DNA from: Cytophagaceae bacterium
GTDB lineage: Bacteria > Bacteroidota > Bacteroidia > Cytophagales > Spirosomataceae
Reading direction: 5' to 3'
NCBI GenBank assembly: GCA_017984215.1
Contig: JAGOAA010000006.1
Span: 1 to 64,000, forward strand
DNA: 64,000 bases
Of the stretch, positions 19,148 through 27,818 are shown piece by piece (positions within the stretch are counted from its first letter, which is position 1; every line of letters begins with the position of its first letter). Position numbers and translations under genes: made by a program. The notes beneath the pieces are model-generated. The model was not told where the DNA came from. It made no database searches and saw nothing but the letters and a program-made list of their open reading frames with translations.

Positions 19148-19593
19148 GGAGCAGGCACCATTTTTACATAAGCATTTACGAAGGTCGACTTGTACGTTCG
19201 CGTGCCCGAAAAAGCAAATTCTGTTTTCAATAAGCTATTAATATCACCGATGCCGTCAATGATAAAATAGTTCGTTTCAGAAATTTGTAATTGCTTATCG
19301 TCGTTAATTAATTTCCATTTACCTGAAGCCGTATTATTGCCTGTATTATCAATGGCTAGACATGTACCGTTTGCATAAAATGTCAAGCGAACCTTAGACA
19401 TATCGTATTGTGAGCCTTCTGCAGTTCTACCTCGTTGATAAACTGTACCATTTAAATAACCAGTGGCCGTAATTTCTTGAATCTGCCAAGTTGTACTTAA
19501 CAAAATTTCCGTTTTCGTTTTGGGTTCTAAACTAGCATCCGTTTGGCATGCAAAGAGCATGCTTAAACTCAACAGGATATAAATGTATCTCAT
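19144..19593 (-). CDS. Lipocalin-like lipoprotein
   Basis: A 149-residue lipoprotein with signal MRYIYILLSLSMLFAC and lipobox cysteine at position 16. After an acidic linker, LLSTTWQIQEIT opens a small beta domain (VRLTFYANGTCLAI, GKWKLINDDKQLQI), the layout of Bacteroidota lipocalin-like domains that begin with a W at the first strand. Ligand unknown. TACTTTTG at 19619-19612 on the minus strand is a fitting -7 box about 20 bp before the ATG. A terminator for the gene upstream ends about 45 bp before it. Confidence 0.65.
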   Translation of the reverse strand: MRYIYILLSLSMLFACQTDASLEPKTKTEILLSTTWQIQEITATGYLNGTVYQRGRTAEGSQYDMSKVRLTFYANGTCLAIDNTGNNTASGKWKLINDDKQLQISETNYFIIDGIGDINSLLKTEFAFSGTRTYKSTFVNAYVKMVPAP

Positions 19594-19611
19594 ACAAGGA
19601 TTAATGAAAGA

Positions 19612-19619
19612 CAAAAGTA
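19612..19619 (-). promoter_or_regulatory. Candidate -7 box (TACTTTTG) for the lipocalin-like lipoprotein
   Basis: Exact match to TAnnTTTG on the minus strand, about 19 bp upstream of the ATG at 19593 and downstream of the terminator at 19638-19661. No good TTTG partner was seen at -33. Confidence 0.4.
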
Positions 19620-19637
19620 CGAATTAGTCAGAAATAA

Positions 19638-19661
19638 AAAAGGGGCAACAAGGCCCCTTTT
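19638..19661 (-). terminator. Intrinsic terminator after the LolA-like gene
   Basis: Perfect 9-bp inverted repeat AAAAGGGGC (19638-19646) / GCCCCTTTT (19653-19661) with a 6-nt loop, followed on the minus strand by a T-rich tract. It lies 20 bp beyond the stop of the gene at 19682. Confidence 0.8.
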
Positions 19662-19681
19662 ATTATTCAATTTAACATTAC

Positions 19682-20413
19682 CTATTTAGTAGGTTTTGCA
19701 AAAATATTCGCATCAATGTTTGGATTAATTTCAACAGCAACCGTCTCTACAGTCATCATACCGCCCATGGGACTTGTAGTTTCCATCGTATATGGGAAAT
19801 ACAATCCATCGACAGCCTTGTAATTTGAAAAGTTAACTTCTGTGTCAACCTCTTGTCCATTAGCTTTCTGTTTCCCGGTCACCTTAACAATAAAATATGT
19901 GGATGCAGAAACATATACTTGCGTTTCATCACCGCCATCTTTCGTGACTTTCAACAAATAAACATCTGCGCCATCCAACTTCTCTTTACTTTCTAATTCA
20001 ATCTTAGCTCCTTCTTTTTGTGCAATGATCAAAGCCGATCCGATGTTTTTTTGCGAAGCTGCCATTTTCACTTGGTCGGCTGGCATAGTTTCTGGTTCTC
20101 CAGTACCACCCATCATAGCGGGACGCATCATCCATCCCGATTCACCATTGATAGCTGTAATAATTTTATTTCCCATCACCTCAACTTCGGTTCGGAAACC
20201 TTGACCCACTAAAATAGACGTCTTACTTTCAATATCCATTCCTTGAACACTGAATTTATTCTTCATCACCAAACTTTTTACGGCAGACCACTTCTCAGGA
20301 CTTCCCATGGCTGCTTGGTGTTTACCCAAAACCTCTTCCGTGGATTGAGCATTTAAAACGATTGAGCTGCATAAAAGCAATCCCAGAAATAAGGCATTTA
20401 GTGTATTTTTCAT
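19682..20413 (-). CDS. LolA-like periplasmic protein
   Basis: A 243-residue exported protein with signal peptide MKNTLNALFLGLLLCSSIVL ending at NAQ. The mature part (STEEVLGKHQAAMGSPEKW, then beta strands FSVQGMDIESKTSILVG and YVSASTYFIVKVTG) fits the LolA/LolB-like outer-membrane lipoprotein-sorting fold, an 11-strand half barrel that binds lipid. This is one of the many Bacteroidota paralogues and probably not the essential LolA. The start at 20413 is preferred because upstream MREINTFRKNKTL would precede the signal peptide. An intrinsic terminator follows. Confidence 0.7.
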   Translation of the reverse strand: MKNTLNALFLGLLLCSSIVLNAQSTEEVLGKHQAAMGSPEKWSAVKSLVMKNKFSVQGMDIESKTSILVGQGFRTEVEVMGNKIITAINGESGWMMRPAMMGGTGEPETMPADQVKMAASQKNIGSALIIAQKEGAKIELESKEKLDGADVYLLKVTKDGGDETQVYVSASTYFIVKVTGKQKANGQEVDTEVNFSNYKAVDGLYFPYTMETTSPMGGMMTVETVAVEINPNIDANIFAKPTK

Positions 20414-20494
20414 AAGGGTTTTATTTTTTCGAAAGGTATTGATTTCTCTCATAATTCTAAGTCCATTAAACCTTAATTCAAACCAATTATCAGT

Positions 20495-21706
20495 TTACTG
20501 ATTATTTTCAGGAATAGATCGCATGATAATTCCCCACGCTAAAAAACCAACAATTCCCGCAGCAAAAAAAGCTGCCCCAGGAAAATTATATTCCGATGTC
20601 GTGAAGTAAGCGAATAAATTCGAAGCAAATAAAGGTCCTAAAATCGTTGTAATCGACTGAAGACTCGTTAAACCTCCTTGCAATTCACCTTGTTCATTAG
20701 CACCCACTTGCTGCGTAATTAAACTCTGCAATGCTGGACCAGCTAATCCTCCTAATCCAAAGGGGACCATAAAGGCGTACATCATCCATGATTCCGTCGC
20801 AAATGCAAACAATAAGAATCCAAAAGCCCAAAGCAATAAACCGTACGAAATAGCTTTCCGCTCCCCTATTTTGGGTGTAATGACACGCGTTAAACCACCT
20901 TGAACGACAGCAACAATTAAGCCAACAAAAGCTAAGGAATAACCGACTTCATCAGGTGACCAATTGAAAACTTTCATCGTAAAATAGGACCAAGTACTCG
21001 GATGTGCTTGACTCGCTAATTGAACACAAAAATATCCTGCAATCAATCCCAAAACAAGTGGATGGTATTTCGACATGTGTTTCAGAGAACCAAATGGATT
21101 CGCTCGCTTCCAATTAAACGGTCGGCGATTTGCTAAACTTAATGATTCTGGCAACACAAAATAACCATATAAAGCATTCACCATCGTCAAGGCTGCCGAA
21201 GCATAAAAGGGTAAATGCACATCGATATTACCTAAAGCGCCCCCAATCGCAGGCCCAACAATAAATCCTAGTCCAAAAGCCGCCCCGACCATACCAAAAT
21301 TCTTTGCACGATTTTCAGCGGTGGATACATCAGCAATATAGGCCTGTGCCGTCGTAAAACTTGCTCCTGTGATACCTGCTAAGATTCGACCTACAAATAA
21401 CCAGGTGATGTTGGGCGCATTCGCCAACAACAAATAATCCAATGAGAAACCAAAAAGGGATGCTAAAATCACCGGTCTCCGACCGAATTGATCCGATAAT
21501 CCCCCTAAGATTGGCGAAAATACAAATTGCATAATGGCATAGGAAGCCATCAGCCAACCGGAATATTGAGAAGCAACACTCAAATCACCTCCCGTAAAAC
21601 CTTGAATCAACGTAGGCATCATGGGAATGATAATCCCAATGCCCATTACATCAATCAACAAGGTCACAAAAATAAAACCAATGGCAGCGTCGCGCTTTTT
21701 AAACAT
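20495..21706 (-). CDS. MFS transporter, TetA/TCR-like drug:H+ antiporter group
   Basis: A 403-residue 12-helix major facilitator. The loop 2-3 motif is GGLSDQFGRRPV and the helix 5 motif C region is GLGFIVGPAIGG, which mark DHA1/TetA-type exporters. It opens AIGFIFVTLLIDVMGIGIIIP as TCR/Tet proteins do. Many chromosomal Bacteroidota members export unknown metabolites, so tetracycline resistance should not be assumed. The gene lies 25 bp downstream of the second sugar isomerase on the same strand. Confidence 0.85.
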   Translation of the reverse strand: MFKKRDAAIGFIFVTLLIDVMGIGIIIPMMPTLIQGFTGGDLSVASQYSGWLMASYAIMQFVFSPILGGLSDQFGRRPVILASLFGFSLDYLLLANAPNITWLFVGRILAGITGASFTTAQAYIADVSTAENRAKNFGMVGAAFGLGFIVGPAIGGALGNIDVHLPFYASAALTMVNALYGYFVLPESLSLANRRPFNWKRANPFGSLKHMSKYHPLVLGLIAGYFCVQLASQAHPSTWSYFTMKVFNWSPDEVGYSLAFVGLIVAVVQGGLTRVITPKIGERKAISYGLLLWAFGFLLFAFATESWMMYAFMVPFGLGGLAGPALQSLITQQVGANEQGELQGGLTSLQSITTILGPLFASNLFAYFTTSEYNFPGAAFFAAGIVGFLAWGIIMRSIPENNQ

Positions 21707-21731
21707 ATCAATAAATTAAGTCGGCAATTTA

Positions 21732-22625
21732 CTAAAATTGATACGCAATTCTACCTTGTAAGAAATCTTTACTGATTTGAGCACATTGAACAGGCAATTT
21801 TGCTTTATCGGGAACAGCATCTAATTCCACAATAGCCCAGCCTGAAAACTTAATTTTATCTAAAGCGGCAAATACACCAAGCAGATCTACATTACCCTGT
21901 CCTAATTCAACAAATTTATATGACTTCGGATTTGAATCACCTTTAATTGGACATTCTACATCCTTGATGTGAAGGCTGTGTAAAACCTTTTGGTATTTCA
22001 AAACTGCCTCCACAGGCTTCCCTCCACCTTGATGGTAATGTGCGACATCCAATAATAAACGCACATAGGCTGGATTCATAGCCTTTACTAAGGCATCAAC
22101 CTCCTCCGGCGTCTCACCATATTGATTCATGTGGTTGTGATAGGTCGCCTGAATGCCTATCTCTTTCGTTAACGCTCCGATTTCATTCATCGCAACTGCC
22201 AAACGGGCTAATTCATCAGCCGTGGGCGGGATATTATTTTTCCGTAAACTGTTTGTTAACTGAATCGACGTACCACCCAAAGCCTTAACAAAACGGGCAT
22301 GATTTAAGTGCATCGCAGCATTTGCTTCCTTTTTTGCAGGATCAATTTCCACATTCCCGCTCGAAAACATGACCAATGACATACCCTTCGAATCCAATAA
22401 CGCTTTAATCTCAGCCGGATTGTCCTTGTATTTAGCATACGTATTCGCACGCAATTGGATGCCTTTAAATCCTAAACCAGATAACTCCTCGATGGCTAAT
22501 TCATCCTTACCACCCCAGGTGATTGCTGAATAACCCATGCGAAAGGATTTGGATTTAGCAGTTGGCAAAAATGCAGCGAAGGCCAATAGGGAATTTTGGG
22601 CAAGGAATCGACGACGAGATAACAT
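21732..22625 (-). CDS. Exported sugar phosphate isomerase/epimerase-like protein
   Basis: A 297-residue TIM-barrel protein with a Tat-like N-terminus (MLSRRRFLAQNSLLAFAAFL). Barrel motifs: YHNHMNQYGETPEEV, RLLLDVAHYHQGGG, LHSLHIKDVE and WAIVELDAVPD, giving the Glu/Asp/His metal site of AP_endonuc_2 enzymes. Export suggests action on periplasmic sugars such as 3-keto glycosides, together with DUF1080 and Gfo/Idh enzymes like those at 44.7-47.4 kb; this link is inference. The following MFS gene could carry a product or substrate. Confidence 0.82.
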   Translation of the reverse strand: MLSRRRFLAQNSLLAFAAFLPTAKSKSFRMGYSAITWGGKDELAIEELSGLGFKGIQLRANTYAKYKDNPAEIKALLDSKGMSLVMFSSGNVEIDPAKKEANAAMHLNHARFVKALGGTSIQLTNSLRKNNIPPTADELARLAVAMNEIGALTKEIGIQATYHNHMNQYGETPEEVDALVKAMNPAYVRLLLDVAHYHQGGGKPVEAVLKYQKVLHSLHIKDVECPIKGDSNPKSYKFVELGQGNVDLLGVFAALDKIKFSGWAIVELDAVPDKAKLPVQCAQISKDFLQGRIAYQF

Positions 22626-22632
22626 AGATAGG

Positions 22633-22660
22633 TTAGAGTTAAGAAGTAAGAGTTAAGAGA
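22633..22660. repeat. Heptad array, TTAAGAG type, 4 units
   Basis: 28 bp made of four 7-bp units related to TAAGAGT (also TTAGAGT, TAAGAAG), lying 7 bp upstream of the isomerase start codon at 22625. The same word occurs in inverted arrays at 47579-47606 and 47649-47676. Confidence 0.6.
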
Positions 22661-22666
22661 TACACG

Positions 22667-22715
22667 TTTAGACGTTGGACATTAGACGTTGGACATTAGA
22701 CGATAGACGTTGGAG
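22667..22715 (+). repeat. Heptad array, nTTRGAC type, 7 units
   Basis: 49 bp of seven consecutive 7-bp units, mostly ATTAGAC and GTTGGAC alternating, with one GATAGAC and a decayed last unit. The same unit type occurs at 36551-36599, 47490-47517, 60876-60924 and, inverted, 60972-61006. Confidence 0.75.
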
Positions 22716-22855
22716 CTCAGTTGTTTAAATAGGTTTTATCACATAAAGCAACAAAAAATATCAGAGATAAAAAAGAGGAGGTCCCGAAGTACAAAAGAAA
22801 TTATATAGGAGGCAAAAACCTCGTGATAAACACAAACTCGATTTTTCAGAAAAAT

Positions 22856-22880
22856 AGACGCGAGGTGTCGCGTCTCTACA
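22856..22880 (-). repeat. GTAGAGACGC palindromic element, copy 1
   Basis: Perfect 8-bp arms AGACGCGA (22856-22863) and TCGCGTCT (22868-22875) around GGTG, followed by CTACA. On the minus strand it reads TGTAGAGACGCGA. Related copies lie at 36728-36753 and 47524-47549. Similar GTAGAGACGC palindromes are frequent in cyanobacterial genomes, to my recollection. Confidence 0.65.
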
Positions 22881-22946
22881 TCAATATACTCATCAACAAC
22901 TCCAGACATCGGAAGTTCAACTATCCATAGAAAACGGACTACCACA

Positions 22947-22995
22947 ACTGACAACTGATTACTTACTACTGATTACTTCCAACTGATTACTGACA
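22947..22995 (-). repeat. Heptad array, ACTGATT type, 7 units
   Basis: 49 bp of seven 7-bp units: ACTGATT three times, ACTGACA at both ends, with ACTTACT and ACTTCCA between. It begins 13 bp past the stop codon of the GDPD-like gene (minus strand), and the 7-bp phase can be followed with decay up to the stop codon itself. The unit is unrelated in sequence to the nTTRGAC type but has the same period and length. Confidence 0.7.
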
Positions 22996-23008
22996 AAGAC
23001 AACTGGTT

Positions 23009-23755
23009 TTACTGCCCACTTTGCGCTGCCTTCAAATACGCAGCTAAAACTCCCAATTGATCCGTCCCGATGTAATCTACGCCCAAATCCAACAAGGCCT
23101 GATAGGCCATCAAACTCTCAGGTGTCGCCCATAAACGCACCACACGTCCGGCAGCGTGAACTTTATCCACATAAGTCTTCAGCTTCGTCCGCAATGTAGG
23201 AGTCATTGGACTTATTCCATTCCAAATACCAAATTTGTAAAATGCCTCACTCTCTAAAACAACATGAGAGGCTAAAAAGGATGGCACCTCCTCATTCGAC
23301 CGACCGTCAAAAGTTAACCAGGAAGGAAATTTGACATAATCCGAAACCACAGGTCGATTGCCTGAAATGACGATGCGGAATTTATTTTTCAACAATAAGT
23401 CTTTGTATGGTTCGATGGCCTTTACTAACAAGGGCATGGTTGAATCAGCAGAAGTCTTACTATCAATTAATAATTGGTGAAAATTCCCCGCTTTGCCTGA
23501 TTCCATCACACGAACCAAAGGGTCCAAATACAAATTCTGAAAGGTCCGAGTTGCTTTTAAATCTTTTACATCATGGGCTACTAACAGTTGGCCATTCACC
23601 GCATACACATCAACTTCGATGGAACCAAAGCCCAACGAAAAGGCCTCGTAAAAAGGCCTTTCGTGTTCATAATCGTTATGTGCGTGTGCTTTTGTCAAAA
23701 GATTTTGACCGAATATTGGACTTGAAATCAGCAAGAATAAAAGCAGCTTTTTCAT
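23009..23755 (-). CDS. Exported PLC-like/GDPD-family phosphodiesterase
   Basis: A 248-residue secreted protein with signal peptide MKKLLLFLLISSPIFG. The mature N-terminus KAHAHNDYEHERPFYEA and GFGSIEVDVYAVNGQLLVAHD give the His and Glu/Asp pairs of the PI-PLC-like TIM barrel shared with glycerophosphodiester phosphodiesterases; RLWATPESL and DYIGTDQ follow. It resembles AIM6-type proteins, so a sugar- or glycerophosphodiester may be the substrate. It starts 4 bp after the pyruvate carboxylase stop and is probably co-transcribed with it. Confidence 0.8.
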   Translation of the reverse strand: MKKLLLFLLISSPIFGQNLLTKAHAHNDYEHERPFYEAFSLGFGSIEVDVYAVNGQLLVAHDVKDLKATRTFQNLYLDPLVRVMESGKAGNFHQLLIDSKTSADSTMPLLVKAIEPYKDLLLKNKFRIVISGNRPVVSDYVKFPSWLTFDGRSNEEVPSFLASHVVLESEAFYKFGIWNGISPMTPTLRTKLKTYVDKVHAAGRVVRLWATPESLMAYQALLDLGVDYIGTDQLGVLAAYLKAAQSGQ

Positions 23756-23759
23756 CCTA

Positions 23760-26700
23760 TTACCCCTTTAAATAATCGCCTGAGGCGATACGTGTTTTCT
23801 GATCTATCTGCTTATTGTACAAATAAGCATAAGAAGTAATTTCCTTATCCTTTAATTTCACCGTTACATGCGCACGAATAAACAAGGATTTATCAGAGCT
23901 TTCTGAATCAAATTCCTCATACTCATCCAAGACATTCAACAACTTAATCGTATTCGAAAGCAAGTACAACTCCCCTACCACCTGATCTTTGGCATTATCT
24001 GAGGGAATAATTCCAGGATAATCTGCTACTTGATACATTTGGCCTTGATAAGTCGCCATGCCCACATAATCCGAATTACGAGCAATTAATCGATGTAAAT
24101 CATTTCCACAGTCACGACGCAAGGTTCCGTAAACGAATAAATATTCTTCTACATCTGGTTCAGGCAATTTGGCTTCTTCCAATGTCAACACCAAATCCTC
24201 TTGCTCCACGACCGTTCCTTCATTCAAGACCACATTACCAATAATCCCTTCAAACGGTGCCGACACAATCGATTCCATCTTCATCGCCTCAATCACGTAC
24301 AATGGCGCATTTTTCTTCACTTCCTCACCCGGTTTCACCAAGATACGGCTCAAGCGACCTTGTAAAGGCGCACCGATATCTCCTTTGGCTTTCGCCTTTG
24401 CATGCTGCGCACGCTCAACCTTGATGTTTTTATCCAAGATTTTCAAACGACGCGCCTGACCGTTCAATTCGAACGTAATATTGCGCAAGCCAGATTCATC
24501 AGGATCCGACATATACAAATACTTCACGATGATTGTCTTACCCGGTTCAATCGTGATCATGATTTCCTCATCCTGCTTTAAACCATAGAAAAAGGCAGGT
24601 GTAGGCATCGCAGACAAATCCCCATACAAGGCTTGATTCTTGTAAAAATCCTCGTAAACCTTTGGATACATTTTATAAGACAAGTAATCTAAGAATCCGC
24701 CTTCATTATCTGGGAATTTCGCAACAAATGCGGCAAAATCCTTGTCAAAATCGATTGGAGCTAAATTGTCATTCGGTCTTCCCTCGTATGCGGTTTCTCC
24801 TTTCAAGATAATCTCTTGCAATTGTTTTGGGAAACCTTGATACGGCTGACCCAATCCTCCTTTGAAGAAATCCTTCACGGATTCAGGGAAAGATAAGGTT
24901 GAACCTTTGGCGTATACATCTTCTGCAGACAAACTATTCGCCGTCATGAAAATGGCCATATCCCCTACTACTTTCGAAGAAGGAGTCACTTTAACAATAT
25001 CACCAAACAACTTATTCGCTTCCGAATAATTGTCTTTTAATAATTCAAACTTATCACCTACACCCAACGCAATCGCTTGACCACGTAGGTTCGTATACTG
25101 TCCTCCTGGAATTTCATTGTTATAAACCTCCGCAGTACCTGCTTTCAACTCCGACTCAAATGGAAAATACATGGTACGAACCGCTTCCCAATAATTGGAG
25201 TAGTCATTCATCGCATCCAAATCCAAACCACTATCCGCCGGATGGCCTTGCATCATGGCTACTAAAGAGTTCAAGTTCGGTTGGGAGGTTAAGCCCGACA
25301 TCGCCGCCAAAGCTCCATCAACCACATCAACACCTGCCTCGATTGCTTTCAAATAAGTCGCCGATTGAACCGAAGCTGTGTCGTGTGTATGTAAATGAAT
25401 CGGTATCGCTACCGCCTTCTTCAATTCTGTCACTAATTTTTCTGCTTGGAATGGACGTAACAAACCTGCCATATCTTTAATACAAAGCATATGAGCGCCT
25501 GCATCTTCCAATTGGCGGGCCATGTCCAAGTAATACTGCATGTTGTACTTCTCATTCGTAAACACATCGCCTGTGTAACAAATAGCAGCTTCCGCAATAC
25601 CTGGCGTACGTTCACGAACGGCTTTTATCGATACCTTCATCGCATCTATCCAGTTCAAGGAGTCGAAAATACGGAAGACATCGATGCCAGATTCCGAAGA
25701 TTTCTCAACGAACTTCTCAATCAAATTATCTGGATACGCCGAATAGCCCACCGCATTGGAACCACGGAACAACATCTGCAAAAGCATGTTTGGCATCGCC
25801 TCTCTAAACTCTTCTAAACGCCTCCATGGGGATTCATGCAAGAATCGCATCGCCACATCAAAGGTTGCTCCGCCCCAAACCTCCATCGAGAATAAATTCG
25901 GGAAGGTTTTCGCGAAACCGGAAGCTACGGCCAACATATCTTGTGTACGAACACGGGTCGCTAAGAGCGATTGGTGTCCATCACGGAATGTGGTATCGGT
26001 AAAAAGAACTTGCTTCGAATCGCGAATGTGTTTCGCGAAGCGCTCAGGCCCTAATTCCGTCAATAATTGTTTGTGTCCACGTGGGAATTCGGCCAACTCA
26101 TCTACAGAAGGAATAATCGGCATGCGGAATGGTGCCGAAGGCTTCACCTTCACATCGGGATTACCATTCACGATTACCTCCCCTAAATAGCGTAAAGCTT
26201 TCGTTGAGCGGTCACGTGTAGGCTTAATGTTAAATAATTCCGGATGATTCGCGATGAAAGGAACCGTACAGTTACCCTCTTGGAATACAGGATGGGTAAT
26301 TACGTTTCGCAAGAAAGGAATATTGGTTTTTACCCCGCGAATACGGAATTCCGATAAAGCACGGTTCAATCGCTCAGATGCCCCACGTAGGGTTCGGCCT
26401 TTGGCAGAAACCTTCACCAACATCGAATCGAAATAAGGCGAAATCTTCACGCCAGGATAAGAGGAACCCTCATCTAAACGAATTCCAAAACCTGCTGCAT
26501 TACGATACGCAATAATAGTACCAAAATCAGGCTTAAATCCATTCGATGGATCTTCTGTCGTAATCCGACACTGAATGGCAAAACCTTTTAGCGGAATATC
26601 CTCCTGATTTTGAATGAATATACCGGGATCCGACAATTTATAATTTTGCGCAACCAAGATTTGGGTACGCACAATATCGATACCTGTTACCTCTTCGGTA

Positions 26701-27620
26701 ATGGTGTGTTCCACTTGAATACGTGGATTCACCTCAATGAAGTAGATGTTTTCGTCCTTGTCAACCAAGAACTCAACCGTACCCGCATTGTAATAATTTA
26801 CCGCCTTACCGATTGATAATGCGTATGCATATAATTTTTGCTTCGTTTCTTCCTTTAAACCAAAAGAAGGAGCCACTTCGACAACTTTTTGAAAACGGCG
26901 CTGAACGGAACAATCACGTTCGTACAAATGAACCAAATTACCATGTTGGTCGCCAAGTAACTGCACTTCAATGTGCTTCGGATCATCGATGAATTTCTCG
27001 ATGAATAGTGTATCATCACCAAAAGCATTTTTGGCCTCATTTTTCGCTTCCGAATGTGCTTTTTCCAATTCGTCTTCCGTACGAACCACACGCATTCCGC
27101 GACCTCCACCCCCGGCAGCGGCTTTCACCATCACGGGGAAGGTGATACGGCGAGCTTCCGATAGTGCATTTTCATACACCGACATATCTCCTTTGGAATC
27201 CTGGATCATCGGTACATTTGCTTTCAAGGCAGCAACTTTGGCAGCAACCTTATCGCCCAGAGCATTCATCGCTTCAGGAGATGGACCTACGAAAACAATG
27301 CCTTCTTCTCGACAGCGACGTGCTAAAACCACGTTTTCTGATAAGAATCCGTACCCGGGATGAATGGCATCGATCTTCTTCGCCTTACACAAGGTGATAA
27401 GGCCTTCAATATCCAAATAAGGTTTTAGGGGCTCGTTGTCTTTTCCGATTTGGTAGGCCTCATCTGCTTTGTAACGGTGAAGTGAATAGCGATCCTCAAA
27501 GGTGTAAACCGCAACAGTCCTGATTCCCAGTTCAGAAGCGGCACGCATGATACGGATGGCAATTTCACCGCGGTTTGCGATGAGAAGACTCGAGATTTTC
27601 TTAACGTATGATTTTGGCAT
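23760..27620 (-). CDS. pyc: Pyruvate carboxylase with C-terminal GGCT/AIG2-like domain
   Basis: A 1286-residue protein. Residues 1-460 are biotin carboxylase (LIANRGEIAIRIMRAA, AAAGGGGRGMR, FIEVNPRIQVEHT). About 520-810 is the carboxyltransferase barrel (LFTDTTFRDGHQSL). The tetramerisation region follows, then the biotinyl domain with biotin lysine K1114 in EAMKME. Up to here it is a standard anaplerotic pyruvate carboxylase (pyruvate to oxaloacetate). The chain then continues about 125 residues as EEYLFVYGTLRRDCGN through LNVLDEYEEFD, a gamma-glutamylcyclotransferase/AIG2-like fold with its catalytic-type Glu. I know no standard PC with this tail. The start at 27620 matches family length. 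Confidence 0.92.
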   Translation of the reverse strand: MPKSYVKKISSLLIANRGEIAIRIMRAASELGIRTVAVYTFEDRYSLHRYKADEAYQIGKDNEPLKPYLDIEGLITLCKAKKIDAIHPGYGFLSENVVLARRCREEGIVFVGPSPEAMNALGDKVAAKVAALKANVPMIQDSKGDMSVYENALSEARRITFPVMVKAAAGGGGRGMRVVRTEDELEKAHSEAKNEAKNAFGDDTLFIEKFIDDPKHIEVQLLGDQHGNLVHLYERDCSVQRRFQKVVEVAPSFGLKEETKQKLYAYALSIGKAVNYYNAGTVEFLVDKDENIYFIEVNPRIQVEHTITEEVTGIDIVRTQILVAQNYKLSDPGIFIQNQEDIPLKGFAIQCRITTEDPSNGFKPDFGTIIAYRNAAGFGIRLDEGSSYPGVKISPYFDSMLVKVSAKGRTLRGASERLNRALSEFRIRGVKTNIPFLRNVITHPVFQEGNCTVPFIANHPELFNIKPTRDRSTKALRYLGEVIVNGNPDVKVKPSAPFRMPIIPSVDELAEFPRGHKQLLTELGPERFAKHIRDSKQVLFTDTTFRDGHQSLLATRVRTQDMLAVASGFAKTFPNLFSMEVWGGATFDVAMRFLHESPWRRLEEFREAMPNMLLQMLFRGSNAVGYSAYPDNLIEKFVEKSSESGIDVFRIFDSLNWIDAMKVSIKAVRERTPGIAEAAICYTGDVFTNEKYNMQYYLDMARQLEDAGAHMLCIKDMAGLLRPFQAEKLVTELKKAVAIPIHLHTHDTASVQSATYLKAIEAGVDVVDGALAAMSGLTSQPNLNSLVAMMQGHPADSGLDLDAMNDYSNYWEAVRTMYFPFESELKAGTAEVYNNEIPGGQYTNLRGQAIALGVGDKFELLKDNYSEANKLFGDIVKVTPSSKVVGDMAIFMTANSLSAEDVYAKGSTLSFPESVKDFFKGGLGQPYQGFPKQLQEIILKGETAYEGRPNDNLAPIDFDKDFAAFVAKFPDNEGGFLDYLSYKMYPKVYEDFYKNQALYGDLSAMPTPAFFYGLKQDEEIMITIEPGKTIIVKYLYMSDPDESGLRNITFELNGQARRLKILDKNIKVERAQHAKAKAKGDIGAPLQGRLSRILVKPGEEVKKNAPLYVIEAMKMESIVSAPFEGIIGNVVLNEGTVVEQEDLVLTLEEAKLPEPDVEEYLFVYGTLRRDCGNDLHRLIARNSDYVGMATYQGQMYQVADYPGIIPSDNAKDQVVGELYLLSNTIKLLNVLDEYEEFDSESSDKSLFIRAHVTVKLKDKEITSYAYLYNKQIDQKTRIASGDYLKG

Positions 27621-27647
27621 GCTAATAAATTTAGTGCATTGTAACAA

Positions 27648-27818
27648 AAATGATAAAATAATTGGGATTTAAGTGCGATGACTGCTATTTTATTTGGCAA
27701 AACTTGAAAATTTACAATTTTTATTGGCTTCGTTACTAAAATAAACGAGGCTGAAAAAATATCTACTTCCTTGATGTGAAATTTCTTAACTTGCAAGCCC
27801 AAAATTTACCCATTTTAT
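27648..27818. other. Divergent promoter region between pyc and pdxA
   Basis: 170 bp between two divergent genes. It contains an imperfect hairpin at 27727-27751 (arms GCTTCGTT / AACGAGGC, 7 of 8 paired), a possible operator. No clear pair of TTTG and TAnnTTTG boxes could be assigned. Confidence 0.35.

Larger units (their letters stand above)
22626..23008. other. 383-bp intergenic island without a gene
   Basis: This stretch, between the isomerase start and the GDPD-like gene stop, holds no credible frame; the 71-residue frame on the minus strand is composed of repeat sequence. It contains three heptad arrays of different unit type, a GAGG/CCTC hairpin (22809-22822) and one GTAGAGACGC palindrome (22856-22880). 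No promoter could be assigned with confidence for the isomerase gene. Confidence 0.65.

Noticed and set aside
20495..21706. Tetracycline resistance gene
   Set aside because: The protein is in the TetA/TCR group of MFS carriers, but this group includes many exporters of unknown substrates and no resistance context (mobile element, repressor) is present.
22667..22715. CRISPR-like repeat array
   Set aside because: Units are 7 bp, degenerate and directly adjacent with no spacers; no cas genes are in the window.
22739..22954. 71-residue frame on the minus strand
   Set aside because: It lies in the repeat island, has no recognisable domain, and its sequence is made of palindrome and heptad-neighbour DNA.
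24169..27397. Numerous 60-150-residue plus-strand frames
   Set aside because: Antisense to pyruvate carboxylase; no domain features and the opposite strand is fully explained.
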